Made by a program: the position numbers and the translations under genes. From the NCBI GenBank assembly GCA_902706205.1, contig CACSKA010000002.1, positions 186,001 through 250,000 of the forward strand: a stretch of 64,000 nucleotides of DNA. The letters run 5' to 3'. Below the pieces are notes generated by a model, which saw nothing but the letters and a program-made list of their open reading frames with translations, made no database searches and was not told the origin of the DNA. Shown here in pieces: positions 9,066 through 18,127 of the stretch; position 1 is the first letter of the stretch, and each line of letters starts with the position of its first letter. The DNA is from Chryseobacterium sp. 18061. Its GTDB lineage: Bacteria; Pseudomonadota; Gammaproteobacteria; Enterobacterales; Enterobacteriaceae.

Positions 9066-9092
9066 AATACCCTGCCAAGGCAGGGTATTTTA
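9066..9092 (+). terminator. Strong intrinsic terminator after the small secreted gene
   Basis: An 11-bp perfect stem AATACCCTGCC / GGCAGGGTATT with a 2-base gap is followed by TTTTA-type sequence. It begins 10 bp after the stop codon at 9055 and could also serve the small minus-strand genes that converge on it. Confidence 0.85.
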
Positions 9093-9095
9093 CTT

Positions 9096-9170
9096 TCACA
9101 CCGCAGCAATCAGAAAACCTATCAGCACACAGTACAGCGTCAAATTCAGCAGGGTCAGAACGATAATCAT
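9096..9170 (-). CDS. Predicted 24-residue single-pass membrane microprotein
   Basis: ATG at 9170 to TGA at 9096 encodes a 24-residue peptide made almost wholly of hydrophobic residues (starts M-I-I-V-L-T-L-L, ends F-L-I-A-A-V). GAGAGG lies about 8 bases upstream of the start. It follows a 104-residue membrane-anchored gene by about 30 bp on the same strand and ends at a strong hairpin. The composition and context look like a real small membrane protein, but there is no homology that I recognise, so the call is tentative. Confidence 0.45.
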   Translation of the reverse strand: MIIVLTLLNLTLYCVLIGFLIAAV

Positions 9171-9201
9171 CGCAGTGCCTCTCCGGTCAGGTCGCCCGGT
9201 T

Positions 9202-9516
9202 TTAATTGTTAACCATCATCAGGCGAATAAAAGCCAGTACGGCGACGCAACAGATAATCCAGTCACGAATGCCGGTCAGGAGCACTACCCGCTGCTGAGA
9301 GTTGGTCTGCGCACTCCGTCGACGGCTGTGCGACAGACATTCCTGGATGACATCGTTGCGGGTGATATTGCGCAGCACTTTGTTGCCGATAACCTGCTCC
9401 TGTTCATCCTTGTTGGTCACGCTTATCGTCACATAGTAAACCTGCGCAGTTTCCCGCACGTGGTAACGATAGAGGGTTGTTTCGGCCCCGCTTGTGTAAA
9501 ACGAAAACTCTCTCAT
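9202..9516 (-). CDS. Hypothetical protein with C-terminal membrane anchor (104 aa)
   Basis: The ORF has an excellent ribosome site (GGAGGGG just upstream of ATG at 9516). Residues 1-75 are polar and soluble, beginning M-R-E-F-S-F-Y. The last 20-25 residues (I-I-C-C-V-A-V-L-A-F-I) form a hydrophobic C-terminal anchor, so it would be a tail-anchored inner-membrane protein facing the cytoplasm. I do not recognise the family. It is probably co-transcribed with the 24-residue ORF downstream. It is absent from the corresponding ybiU-ybiT interval of E. coli. Confidence 0.65.
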   Translation of the reverse strand: MREFSFYTSGAETTLYRYHVRETAQVYYVTISVTNKDEQEQVIGNKVLRNITRNDVIQECLSHSRRRSAQTNSQQRVVLLTGIRDWIICCVAVLAFIRLMMVNN

Positions 9517-9649
9517 AGCCCCTCCAGCAACTGAAAATTCAGCCGCTATTTCTCCATATAACTGTGCAGAAATGATGGCGAGATTGTGGGTTCGGAGAGT
9601 TGTTGTCGAAAGGTTGATAAAAGTGAACGGTGCGTAGTGTCGAAAAAGG

Positions 9650-9683
9650 GAGGAAAATACCCCGGCGACAGACGCGCCGGGGT
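9650..9683 (-). terminator. Intrinsic terminator of ybiT
   Basis: On the minus strand ACCCCGGCG (from 9683) pairs perfectly with CGCCGGGGT (ending 9659) around a 7-base loop and is followed by ATTTTCC. It starts 10 bp after the ybiT stop codon. Confidence 0.85.
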
Positions 9684-9692
9684 GATTGATGC

Positions 9693-11288
9693 TTAGTCGT
9701 CGATACCTTTGCTGCGCAGGTAATCTTCGTAGTTGCCGCTGAAATCAATCACGCGCTCTGGCGTAATTTCGATAACGCGGGTTGCCAGTGAAGAGACGAA
9801 CTCACGGTCATGGGAAACGAAAATCAGGGTGCCCTGATACATTTCCAGCGCCATGTTCAGTGATTCAATGGATTCCATATCCAGGTGGTTGGTGGGTTCA
9901 TCCATCACCAGAATGTTGGGTTTTTCCATCATCAGCTTACCGAACAGCATACGACCCTTCTCACCACCGGAGAGCACTTTCGCCGGTTTTTTGATGTCGT
10001 CCTGGCTGAACAGCAAACGGCCAAGGAAGCTGCGTACAACCTGCTCGTCGTCGCCTTCTTGCTTCCACTGGCTCATCCAGTCGAACACGCTGAGATCGTT
10101 TTCGAACTCGTATTCGTGATCCTGGGCGTAGTAACCAATTTTGGCGTTTTCAGACCACTTCACGGTCCCGCTTTCCGGCGTTAAATCACCGACCAGGGTT
10201 TTCAGCAGGGTAGATTTACCCACGCCGTTGGTCCCGAGGATAGCCAGCTTCTCGCCAACTTCCATCAGCAGATTGAGGTTTTTAAACAGCGGGCCGCTAT
10301 CGAAGCCTTTGGTCAGGTTTTCCACTACCAGTGCGTTACGGAACAGTTTCTTGTCCTGCTCGAAGCGCATGAATGGGTTCTGACGGCTTGATGCTTTCAC
10401 TTCGTCCAGCTTGATTTTATCAATCTGGCGGGCACGAGAGGTTGCCTGACGAGATTTGGAGGCGTTAGCACTGAAGCGGCTTACGAAAGATTGCAAGTCA
10501 GCAATCTGTGCCTTTTTCTTGGCGTTGTCAGACAGCAAACGCTCACGCGCCTGGGTAGCGGCAGTCATGTACTCATCGTAGTTGCCCGAGTAAACGCGCA
10601 ACTCGCCGTAGTCCAGATCCGCCATGTGCGTACAGACCATGTTCAGGAAGTGACGGTCGTGCGAGATAATGATCATGGTGCTGTTGCGTTCGTTGAGCAC
10701 GCTTTCCAGCCAGCGAATGGTGTCGATGTCCAGGTTGTTCGTCGGTTCATCGAGCAGCAGAATGTCTGGGTTTGCGAACAGCGCCTGTGCCAGTAACACA
10801 CGCAGCTTCCAGCCTGGTGCAACTTCGCTCATCGGGCCGTAATGCTGTTCCAGTGGAATGCCCACACCGAGAAGCAGTTCACCGGCGCGGGACTCTGCGG
10901 TGTAGCCGTCCATTTCGCCGTAGGTGACTTCGAGGTCTGCCACTTTATAACCGTCTTCTTCGGTCATTTCAGCGAGACCGTAAATACGATCGCGTTCCTG
11001 CTTCACTTCCCACAGCTCGGCGTGACCCATAATAACGGTATCAAGCACGGTGAACTCTTCGAAGGCGAACTGATCCTGACGCAACTTACCGATGCGTTCG
11101 TTTGGATCGAGAGAAACGTTGCCGAGGGTCGGATCTAAGTCGCCCCCCAAAATTTTCATGAAGGTGGATTTACCGCTTCCGTTAGCGCCAATCAGGCCGT
11201 AACGGTTGCCGCCGCCAAATTTGACGGAGATGTTTTCAAATAGCGGCTTACTGCCGAACTGCATGGTGACGTTGCTGGTAACTAACAC
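9693..11288 (-). CDS. ybiT: ABC-F family ATPase YbiT
   Basis: This 531-residue protein has two ABC ATPase domains on one chain and no membrane segments, as in ABC-F translation factors that act at the ribosomal E site. Walker A motifs are G-A-N-G-S-G-K-S-T near residue 35 and G-T-N-G-V-G-K-S-T near 355. Both halves have L-L-L-D-E-P-T-N / V-M-D-E-P-T-N Walker B segments, separated by the charged linker (residues about 240-310) typical of ABC-F. It is nearly identical to E. coli YbiT (530 aa). The start is GTG at 11288, preceded by AGGATACGCCC. Confidence 0.96.
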   Translation of the reverse strand: MLVTSNVTMQFGSKPLFENISVKFGGGNRYGLIGANGSGKSTFMKILGGDLDPTLGNVSLDPNERIGKLRQDQFAFEEFTVLDTVIMGHAELWEVKQERDRIYGLAEMTEEDGYKVADLEVTYGEMDGYTAESRAGELLLGVGIPLEQHYGPMSEVAPGWKLRVLLAQALFANPDILLLDEPTNNLDIDTIRWLESVLNERNSTMIIISHDRHFLNMVCTHMADLDYGELRVYSGNYDEYMTAATQARERLLSDNAKKKAQIADLQSFVSRFSANASKSRQATSRARQIDKIKLDEVKASSRQNPFMRFEQDKKLFRNALVVENLTKGFDSGPLFKNLNLLMEVGEKLAILGTNGVGKSTLLKTLVGDLTPESGTVKWSENAKIGYYAQDHEYEFENDLSVFDWMSQWKQEGDDEQVVRSFLGRLLFSQDDIKKPAKVLSGGEKGRMLFGKLMMEKPNILVMDEPTNHLDMESIESLNMALEMYQGTLIFVSHDREFVSSLATRVIEITPERVIDFSGNYEDYLRSKGIDD

Positions 11289-11448
11289 GGGCGTATCCTA
11301 AAAGATGTGACTAACGGCCTATTTTGCCACAATTGGGAATAAAAATCGCCTTGCTCGTGCAGGCGCTATAAACTGGCAGCATTAAGCCAGATGGTGAAAA
11401 AAATGTGATTTCGTCCACATCTGATTTCCCTGCGGCGTGGAATGCACA

Positions 11449-11454
11449 TATAAT
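11449..11454 (+). promoter_or_regulatory. Probable -10 element of the ybiS promoter
   Basis: A perfect TATAAT hexamer lies 65 bp upstream of the ybiS start in the 230-bp gap between divergent ybiT and ybiS. No strong -35 hexamer is evident at the usual distance. Confidence 0.5.
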
Positions 11455-11518
11455 GCGCTCCCATTAAGGGTTCCATTTCTCTAACAACAGCCTGCGTGGC
11501 ACCGATAATTCGTATAAA

Positions 11519-12439
11519 ATGAAAATGAAAATATCTACGCTTTTCGCGGCAGTTCTTGCCGTTATGGGCTTTTGCAATATTGCATCTGCTGTGACTTATC
11601 CTCTGCCAACCGACGGTAGCCGTCTGATTGGTCAGAACCAGGTAATCACAATCCCTGATGAGAACAAACAGCCGCTCGAGTATTTCGCAGCGCAGTATCA
11701 GATGGGTCTGTCCAACATGACCGAAGCCAACCCGGGTATTGACGTGTATCTGCCGAAAGGCGGTAGCGTGTTGAATATTCCGCAACAGCTGATCCTGCCA
11801 GATACCCCGCATGAAGGCATCGTTATCAACAGTGCGGAAATGCGCCTGTATTACTACCCGGCGGGTACAAATACAGTGATCGTTCTGCCAATCGGTATCG
11901 GTCAGCTGGGTAAAGATACGCCGATCAACTGGGTCACTAAAGTTGAACGTAAGAAAGCGGGCCCAACCTGGACGCCGACTGCAAAAATGCATGCTGAATA
12001 CGCTGAAGCCGGTAACCCGCTGCCAGCCGTTGTGCCTGCTGGTCCGGACAACCCTATGGGTCTGTACGCGCTGTATATCGGCCGTCTGTACGCTATTCAC
12101 GGGACTAACGCCAACTTCGGTATCGGCCTGCGCGTGAGCCATGGCTGTGTGCGCCTGCGTAACGACGACATCAAATTCCTGTTCCAGAACGTGCCAGTCG
12201 GTACGCGCGTACAGTTTATTGATGAGCCCGTTAAAGCGACCACTGAGCCAGACGGTAGCCGCTACATTGAAGTTCACAACCCGCTTTCAACCACCGATGC
12301 GCAGTTTAACGGCGGAGAAATCGTACCTATTACGCTGAACAAATCAGTTCAAACGGTAACGGGTCAGGCGGATGTGGATACCAACGTGGCAGACCAGGCC
12401 GTACAGGATCGTTCCGGGATGCCAGTTCGTCTGAACTGA
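11519..12439 (+). CDS. ybiS: L,D-transpeptidase YbiS (LdtB), attaches Braun lipoprotein to peptidoglycan
   Basis: This 306-residue periplasmic enzyme has exactly the E. coli LdtB length and high similarity. A signal peptide occupies residues 1-24 (cut after A-S-A). A LysM-like segment with N-I-P-Q-Q-L-I-L-P lies near residue 90, followed by the YkuD catalytic domain. The active-site motif is H-G-T-N ... S-H-G-C-V-R-L with the nucleophilic Cys. It links the C-terminal Lys of Lpp to meso-diaminopimelate. A bidirectional terminator follows. Confidence 0.96.
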   Translation: MKMKISTLFAAVLAVMGFCNIASAVTYPLPTDGSRLIGQNQVITIPDENKQPLEYFAAQYQMGLSNMTEANPGIDVYLPKGGSVLNIPQQLILPDTPHEGIVINSAEMRLYYYPAGTNTVIVLPIGIGQLGKDTPINWVTKVERKKAGPTWTPTAKMHAEYAEAGNPLPAVVPAGPDNPMGLYALYIGRLYAIHGTNANFGIGLRVSHGCVRLRNDDIKFLFQNVPVGTRVQFIDEPVKATTEPDGSRYIEVHNPLSTTDAQFNGGEIVPITLNKSVQTVTGQADVDTNVADQAVQDRSGMPVRLN

Positions 12440-12457
12440 TAACCTGATAAAGAACAC

Positions 12458-12490
12458 AAAAAAGGCGGATTGAAAAATCCGCCTTTTTTT
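12458..12490. terminator. Bidirectional terminator between ybiS and the GntR gene
   Basis: AAAAAAGGCGGATT pairs with AATCCGCCTTTTTT, giving a GC-rich stem flanked by an A-run and a T-run. It can stop transcription from both convergent genes (ybiS ends 12439, regulator ends 12507). Confidence 0.9.
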
Positions 12491-12506
12491 ATGATGGCTG
12501 TTTTGA

Positions 12507-13220
12507 TTAACCGTTATTCACAATCACAATCCCACCGTGATCGTAGCGGTAATGGCAATGGGCATACTCCAGCGGCGTGCCGTCTTCCAGATAAATGACC
12601 TGCTCGACTTCCAGCACCGGGTCACCCGCTTCGCAGATTAGATGCTGCTGCTCCAGTTCGCCCGGTTTGATGGCGCGCACCACGCGATACGACCCCATAA
12701 TCTTTAACCCGAGCGTTTCGACATACTGAAACACTGAGCTTTCCAGATGGCCTTTATTCAGCCCGGGTACCAGATTCACCGGCATGACTGTCGCATCCAG
12801 TGACATCGGATCGCCATTCAGCAGACGCAAACGGACAAAATCGTAGACTGGCGCATCGGCGTTAATTAGCAGCGATGACTGCTCTTTTTCGTTAGGAAAA
12901 CGCAGGTCGAACCGCACGACCTGACTGCTGACCGTGCCCAGATGCTCCCAGGTTTTGGTCGCACCAAAATAGTCGGTACCGGGCAAATCCCACTGTGAAA
13001 GCTGAAGGAAATTCTTGCGCACAAAAGTGCCCTGCCCCTGACGCGTGTAAATCAGCCCTTCGACGATCAGCTGGCGAATCGCCTGCTGGATAGTCATGCG
13101 GCTGGTTTGAAACTCAGCCGCAAGTGCAAATTGATCGGGCAACGGTGAGCTGGCGGGATAGCGCTGGCTGATAATCCGCTTCTTAATTTCCCGCGCGATA
13201 GTAAGATATTTCGCCGCCAT
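12507..13220 (-). CDS. GntR-family (HutC/UTRA) regulator of the beta-glucoside genes
   Basis: This 237-residue regulator has a winged helix-turn-helix in residues 1-70 (A-L-A-A-E-F-Q-T-S-R-M-T-I-Q-Q-A-I-R-Q-L) and a UTRA ligand-binding domain from about 90 to 235. UTRA domains often sense phosphorylated sugars. It is the last gene of a GH1-EIIC-regulator cluster, two bases after the EIIC gene stop region, so it is probably co-transcribed. The palindromic operators at 16022-16054 in front of the GH1 gene are its likely targets, which would make the cluster autoregulated. Repression relieved by a 6-phospho-beta-glucoside is an inference. Confidence 0.88.
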   Translation of the reverse strand: MAAKYLTIAREIKKRIISQRYPASSPLPDQFALAAEFQTSRMTIQQAIRQLIVEGLIYTRQGQGTFVRKNFLQLSQWDLPGTDYFGATKTWEHLGTVSSQVVRFDLRFPNEKEQSSLLINADAPVYDFVRLRLLNGDPMSLDATVMPVNLVPGLNKGHLESSVFQYVETLGLKIMGSYRVVRAIKPGELEQQHLICEAGDPVLEVEQVIYLEDGTPLEYAHCHYRYDHGGIVIVNNG

Positions 13221-13222
13221 TG

Positions 13223-14551
13223 TTACGCATCCTGGTCATTTATCCCATTGTTTCTTAAGGCCACTCGCTCTGAAATCTTGAGGAAAGGCAGGTAGAAGAA
13301 TACACCAAAGACGATGATTATCAACTGAACCACGACCGCCCTCCAGTCCCCTGCCGTCGCCAGCCAGGCGCTGAGTACCGGCGGTGTTGTCCAGGGGATC
13401 ATCACCACACAACGAGACATTAATCCGAGCGTGGTACAGACCCAGGCGAAGAAAATACCGATGGCGGGCAGAAGAACAAACGGGATCATCAGCGGCACGT
13501 TGAACACAATCGGCAGACCGAAAATTACCGGCTCGTTGATGTTAAACAGGCCCGGGGTTATCGCCAGCCGTGCCACCTGTTTGGATGCTTTCTGACGCGA
13601 GAACAGGAAGATGGCAATCAGCAGCGAAATGGTGCTGCCGGTTCCGCCCACCATGCCGAAGGTCGGCACGAAAATGTTATTGATGATATGTGGGATCGGC
13701 TGCCCTGCGGCATACGCCAGCATGTTCTCGTTGGTGTTAATCAGCAGGAACGGCTCCAGCACCACGCTGTTCACCACCGACTGATGAATCCCTAGCGTGA
13801 ACAGGAAGTTACCGAAACTGTAGATAAAAAGAGTACCCGGCAGGCTGGTGTTGATCAACCGCAGCGGCTGCTGGATCAGCGTCGTTATCAGATGTATCAG
13901 GTCAGTGTGTAGCAGATTGCTCAGTAGTGCTGCGAATACCGCAAATAGCGAAAGCGTGATAATCGTCGGCAGCAGGGATGAAAAAGACTGGCTTACCGCA
14001 GGCGGCACGTTATCACCGAGATTGATTTCCAGCCGCTTAAACTGCGCAATGCGGATAAAAATCTCCGTCGACAGCAGGCCGATAATGACCCCGGCGAAAA
14101 TCCCGGTGGAACCTATGTTGGCGAAGGTCAAAATCGACGTCAGGCTCACCGCCACTTTGCCACCAACCGGCACCATATCGACCTGCATCGGCATCATAAT
14201 AATGAAACTGCACAGCGCAATGACGACGGCCGAAACCGGGTTACCAAAGTTTTTGTTACGCGCCAGCGACCACGCAATCATTGGCGCGATGAGCAGCGCG
14301 GCAATGTTGAGCGTGCCGTTGATAATCGCCTCCCCCCAGACCTTGAAGCGCACTAACGTTTCGCCTTCAAAAATCCACGGGAACACCACGTTGTTCACCA
14401 GCACAGCAAGCCCTGCCAGAATAAATATTGGCATGACACCGGCAAATGCGTCGCGCAACGAGCGCAGGTGAACCTGGTTCGCGATGCGCGCCGAAAACTC
14501 CACGAAGCGATCGGTAAAAGACTGCATATTGGATGTAACGTTATCAGACAT
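13223..14551 (-). CDS. PTS EIIC, lactose/cellobiose (CelB/ChbC-like) family
   Basis: This 442-residue integral membrane permease resembles the cellobiose/diacetylchitobiose EIIC family. It has about 10 hydrophobic segments and the conserved G-x-x-x-P-I-x-x-x-A-G start and I-N-E-P-V-I-F-G-L-P-I loop (N-I-N-E-P-V at about residue 335). The family moves and phosphorylates beta-glucosides using separate EIIA and EIIB proteins, and neither is encoded nearby. I start at ATG 14551 with AGGT about 10 bases upstream; an in-frame ATG at 14572 is an alternative. It sits between the GH1 enzyme and the GntR regulator on one strand. Confidence 0.9.
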   Translation of the reverse strand: MSDNVTSNMQSFTDRFVEFSARIANQVHLRSLRDAFAGVMPIFILAGLAVLVNNVVFPWIFEGETLVRFKVWGEAIINGTLNIAALLIAPMIAWSLARNKNFGNPVSAVVIALCSFIIMMPMQVDMVPVGGKVAVSLTSILTFANIGSTGIFAGVIIGLLSTEIFIRIAQFKRLEINLGDNVPPAVSQSFSSLLPTIITLSLFAVFAALLSNLLHTDLIHLITTLIQQPLRLINTSLPGTLFIYSFGNFLFTLGIHQSVVNSVVLEPFLLINTNENMLAYAAGQPIPHIINNIFVPTFGMVGGTGSTISLLIAIFLFSRQKASKQVARLAITPGLFNINEPVIFGLPIVFNVPLMIPFVLLPAIGIFFAWVCTTLGLMSRCVVMIPWTTPPVLSAWLATAGDWRAVVVQLIIIVFGVFFYLPFLKISERVALRNNGINDQDA

Positions 14552-14630
14552 TTGCAGAGACCTTTTCTTCACTCACTCGTATCCCCGCCAACGATCACGC
14601 TGACGGGGAGAAACCCGGCTGGCCCTGAGA

Positions 14631-16004
14631 TTACATCTCTTCGCCGTTGCTGCGGATCGCCTGTTTCAACCATGCGTAGCTTTTCTTCGGCACGCGTTTC
14701 AAGTCTTTCAGATCGTGGTTATCGCGGTTGACGTACACCACGCCGTAGCGCTTACGCATGTCGCCCTGCGAGCTCAGAATGTCAATAAGCCCCCAGCCGA
14801 GATAGCCAATCACCTCTGCTCCATCCTCAAAAATCGCCTCTTTCATGGCGTTGATGTGGTCGCGGTGATAGGCGATGCGATAGTCATCGGCGATAAGATT
14901 CTCGCCATCCCAGGATTCGATGACGCCAATACCGTTTTCAATCGGGAACACCGGCATCCGCCAGTCGTTGTAATAACGGGTGATGATGCTGCGGAAGCCA
15001 AGCGGGTCGATTTGCCAGTTCCATTCGGTGGCTTTCAGATACGGGTTATTTTTATCGCCGTACTTCAGGTAATAGTTAACGTCGGTGCCTTCCGGGATCA
15101 GATCGGTATCCAGCGTGCGGCTGGCGTAATAGCTGAACGCCATGTAGTCGTTTTTGTTGCGGGCAATCAGCGCTAAATCCTCTTCGCGATAGATATCGTC
15201 AAAGCCTTCGCGCTTCACTACCGCCATCACTTCCGGACTGTAACCTTCACCTGCGTACACGCGCAGCAGGTTCTGGTTCAGGAATTCGTCATACTGCTGC
15301 GCACAGAAAATATCGCGCGGTTTGCAGGTCGCCGGGTAGATAAGCTGGTGCGCCAGCATGCCGCCCATCAGTTTACCGGGCTTGGTTTCGTGCAGATACT
15401 GCGTCAGCTGCACATGTGCCACCATGGTGTGATGCTGAATTTCGTACAGCTCACGCAGGGTTTCTTCTCCGCGCAGATAGCCCGAAATACGGAACGCGAT
15501 CGGCATGTGGAAAATGTTCTGCTCGTTGAAGGTCAGCCAGTACTTCACCTTGTCACCGTAACAGTCGATCATCTTTTGCCCGTAGCGCACGAACGCATCC
15601 ATCACGCGGCGGTCGTTAAAGCCGTTGTACTCTTCGGCCAGGGCCAACGGCATGTCGAAGTGATAGAGGCAAATCATTGGCTCGATGCCGCGAGCAATCA
15701 GACCGTCGATGAAACGGTGATAAAACGCGATCCCTTCTTCGTTAAACGCGCCGTCACCGGTTGGGCATACGCGGCTCCAGGCAATCTGGAAACGGTAGCA
15801 GTTCATGCCCAAATCCTGCATTAAATCAAAATCTTCCTCAAAGCGATGATACGAGTCGGTGGCCACTTTCCAGTCGGACGCAAACTCACTCGGCTCACGA
15901 ATGTCATACACCGATTTGCCTTTACCGCCCTCGTTCCATGCCCCTTCGGTCTGCATGCTGGAAACCGAGTTACCCCACAAAAAATCTTTCGGCAGTTTGT
16001 TCAT
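14631..16004 (-). CDS. 6-phospho-beta-glucosidase, glycoside hydrolase family 1
   Basis: This 457-residue cytoplasmic enzyme has the usual GH1 length. The acid/base Glu is in T-F-N-E-Q-N (E161) and the nucleophile in P-I-E-N-G (E356). The N-terminal F-L-W-G-N-S-V-S-S-M-Q-T-E-G motif binds the sugar. Partnership with a PTS permease indicates a 6-phospho-beta-glucoside substrate made during import. It is the first gene of the minus-strand cluster GH1-EIIC-GntR, with a promoter and two operators at 16022-16080 upstream. E. coli relatives are BglA, BglB and AscB; which is closest cannot be told here. Confidence 0.93.
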   Translation of the reverse strand: MNKLPKDFLWGNSVSSMQTEGAWNEGGKGKSVYDIREPSEFASDWKVATDSYHRFEEDFDLMQDLGMNCYRFQIAWSRVCPTGDGAFNEEGIAFYHRFIDGLIARGIEPMICLYHFDMPLALAEEYNGFNDRRVMDAFVRYGQKMIDCYGDKVKYWLTFNEQNIFHMPIAFRISGYLRGEETLRELYEIQHHTMVAHVQLTQYLHETKPGKLMGGMLAHQLIYPATCKPRDIFCAQQYDEFLNQNLLRVYAGEGYSPEVMAVVKREGFDDIYREEDLALIARNKNDYMAFSYYASRTLDTDLIPEGTDVNYYLKYGDKNNPYLKATEWNWQIDPLGFRSIITRYYNDWRMPVFPIENGIGVIESWDGENLIADDYRIAYHRDHINAMKEAIFEDGAEVIGYLGWGLIDILSSQGDMRKRYGVVYVNRDNHDLKDLKRVPKKSYAWLKQAIRSNGEEM

Positions 16005-16021
16005 TGTCGCTCTCCGCTTAT

Positions 16022-16054
16022 ATGACTAGTCATTTAAATTTCATGACTAGTCAT
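16022..16054. promoter_or_regulatory. Two perfect ATGACTAGTCAT operators, probable GntR-regulator sites
   Basis: The 12-bp palindrome ATGACTAGTCAT occurs at 16022-16033 and again at 16043-16054, exactly 21 bp apart, so two dimers would bind the same face of the DNA. The first lies 17 bp upstream of the GH1 start codon. The second overlaps the proposed -10 (TATATG on the minus strand). Placement at and after the transcription start fits repression. Assignment to the clustered GntR protein is by location. Confidence 0.7.
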
Positions 16055-16113
16055 ATAGAACTAAATGACAAATCAGGCAAAAGGCTTGTGTTGTTTTTGT
16101 GAGCAGATTCGAA
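16052..16113 (-). promoter_or_regulatory. Promoter of the beta-glucoside operon with a weak CRP-like site
   Basis: On the minus strand TTGCCT (16080-16075) and TATATG (16057-16052) are separated by 17 bp and form a plausible sigma-70 promoter. A CRP-like half-palindrome, read on the plus strand as TGTGA-N6-TCGAA, is at 16098-16113. Its centre would be about 60 bp before the expected start, a usual class I position. Only one arm of the CRP site is perfect. Confidence 0.5.
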
Positions 16114-16385
16114 AAGATAGTATTGTCACGCTGGCGTTATTGCCTGTTTATCAACACTTCCTCAATGAACTGATATTTGTCCACGGCGTAAATCGACTTC
16201 AGGCTCTACGCTTGCTTCATGGCGAAGAAAACAAAAAATTACAAATAACTCACAGTAATTTTACACAACTGTACTTCACTTCAATGGGGGCACTGGCCTC
16301 ATGGCTCGCTCGAGCGACTTGGGTCTCGACAACCACCGCACTACGACCACCAACGCTGTTCAACAATTAGCAGAGGAACTATCTG
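16114..16385. other. Upstream region of the sulfatase gene, no gene seen
   Basis: This stretch between the divergent beta-glucoside promoter and the sulfatase start holds no ORF with a good start. It must contain the sulfatase promoter, but I saw no convincing -35/-10 pair. GAGGA lies 9 bases before the ATG at 16386. Confidence 0.4.
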
Positions 16386-18074
16386 ATGAGAAAAAGCTGG
16401 AAAGGTGTTGGCGTCCTGGCGTTTGCCGCCGGTTCGCTAATCCGCACCGGAGGTGCAGTGGCGGAAGACCCAACGAATACGGCTGCTCCGCCCCCCGACA
16501 ATAAGAAACCCAATATCATCCTGATTGTTTCGGATGATACGGGCTACGGCGATTTGGGGGTTTATGGCGGTGGCCCAGGCCGCGGCATGCCGACTCCGAA
16601 TCTCGATCGCCTGGCGGATGAAGGAATGACCTTCTTCGATTTTTACGGTCAGCCCAGCTGTACTCCAGGCAGGGCCGCCATGCAGACAGGTCGTATCCCG
16701 AACCGCAGCGGGATGACGACCGTGGCCTTCCAGGGCCAGGGCGGCGGCCTGCCGAAAGAGGAGTGGACGCTGGCCTCGGTGCTGAAAACCGGAGGCTATA
16801 AAACCTTCTTCACCGGTAAATGGCATTTGGGTGAGGCGGATTATGCGCTGCCTAACGCCCAGGGCTATGACGAAATGCGTTACGTCGGTCTCTATCACCT
16901 GAACGCCTATACCTATGCCGATCCGAAGTGGTTCCCGGATATGGACCCGAAACTACGTGAGATGTTCGCGCGTGTCACCCGTGGTGCCCTGTCGGGTAAA
17001 GCCGGTGAAGCGCCACATGAAGATTTCAAAATCAACGGTCAGTATGTCAACACTCCGGTTATCGACGGTAAAGAAGGTGTGGTGGGTATACCGTTCTACG
17101 ATCGCTATGTGGAAAAAGCCGCGATCGACTATCTCGATGCCAACAGCAAATCCAGTGAGCCGTTCTTCATGAGCATTAACTTCATGAAGAACCACCAACC
17201 GAACATGCCGGATCCTGACTACATCGGCAAATCGTTGTCTAAGAGTAAGTACGCCGATTCGATGGTGGAAATGGACGCCCGCGTCGGACATATCATGGAT
17301 AAGATTCGTGAACTGGGTCTCGACAAAAACACCCTCGTGGTCTGGACCACCGATAACGGCGCCTGGCAGGATGTTTATCCTGATGCCGGGTATACCCCGT
17401 TCCGTGGCACCAAAGGAACCGATCGGGAGGGCGGCAGTCGCGTGCCCGCCATCGCCTGGTGGCCGGGTAAAATCAAAGATCACAGCCGCAACTACGACAT
17501 CGTCGGCGGCCTCGATTTGATGGCAACGTTCGCCTCTCTGGCAGACATCAAATTGCCAACGGAGGATCGCGCTGGCAAACCGATGATTTTCGACAGCTAT
17601 GACATCTCACCAGTGCTACTCGGAACCGGGAAAGATCCGCGCAACAGCTGGTTCTACTTTACCGAAGATGAGCTGTCCCCTGGGGCCGTTCGCGTTGGCA
17701 ACTATAAGGCACAGTTCAACCTCCGTGGAGACGATGGCGTCAAAACAGGCGGGCTGGCGGTTGATTCTAACCTCGGCTGGAAAGGGCCATCGTCCTATGT
17801 TGCCACCGTGCCACAGATCTTCGACCTCTGGCAGGATCCGCAAGAGCGCTACGATATCTTTATGAACAACTACACCGAGCATACCTGGACGCTGGTGACC
17901 TTTAATGAGGCAATCAAGAACCTGATGCAGACCTACATTAAATATCCACCGCGTAAAAACCAGAGTGAGGGATACAGCGGCCCGATCACCTTGAGCCAAT
18001 ATGAACGCGTGCAGGGCGTTCGCGAGCAACTGGAAAAACAGGGCTTCCAGATAGCCCTGCCGACCGGTAACTAA
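16386..18074 (+). CDS. Periplasmic sulfatase, formylglycine-dependent, Cys type
   Basis: This 562-residue protein has a signal peptide of about 26 residues (cut after A-V-A). The alkaline phosphatase-like sulfatase fold has metal ligands in V-S-D-D-T-G-Y-G-D. The maturation signature C-x-P-x-R is C92-T-P-G-R96, where Cys92 would become the catalytic formylglycine; the further A-A-M-Q-T-G-R motif follows. It hydrolyses sulfate esters in the periplasm, substrate unknown. The maturase lies 53 bp downstream on the same strand. E. coli has comparable pairs (aslAB, ydeNM) elsewhere but not at this locus. Confidence 0.93.
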   Translation: MRKSWKGVGVLAFAAGSLIRTGGAVAEDPTNTAAPPPDNKKPNIILIVSDDTGYGDLGVYGGGPGRGMPTPNLDRLADEGMTFFDFYGQPSCTPGRAAMQTGRIPNRSGMTTVAFQGQGGGLPKEEWTLASVLKTGGYKTFFTGKWHLGEADYALPNAQGYDEMRYVGLYHLNAYTYADPKWFPDMDPKLREMFARVTRGALSGKAGEAPHEDFKINGQYVNTPVIDGKEGVVGIPFYDRYVEKAAIDYLDANSKSSEPFFMSINFMKNHQPNMPDPDYIGKSLSKSKYADSMVEMDARVGHIMDKIRELGLDKNTLVVWTTDNGAWQDVYPDAGYTPFRGTKGTDREGGSRVPAIAWWPGKIKDHSRNYDIVGGLDLMATFASLADIKLPTEDRAGKPMIFDSYDISPVLLGTGKDPRNSWFYFTEDELSPGAVRVGNYKAQFNLRGDDGVKTGGLAVDSNLGWKGPSSYVATVPQIFDLWQDPQERYDIFMNNYTEHTWTLVTFNEAIKNLMQTYIKYPPRKNQSEGYSGPITLSQYERVQGVREQLEKQGFQIALPTGN

Positions 18075-18127
18075 CGGCATCACCGGCCTCGTTTCGGGGC
18101 CGGACTTCTCATTTTTAAGGCCAGACT

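Noticed and set aside
11366..12277. 303-residue minus-strand ORF opposite ybiS
   Set aside because: It lies antisense to a gene nearly identical to E. coli ldtB; composition is typical of reverse-frame translation.
16065..16370. 101-residue ORF in the beta-glucoside/sulfatase gap
   Set aside because: It has no ribosome site or recognisable features and begins within the promoter region.
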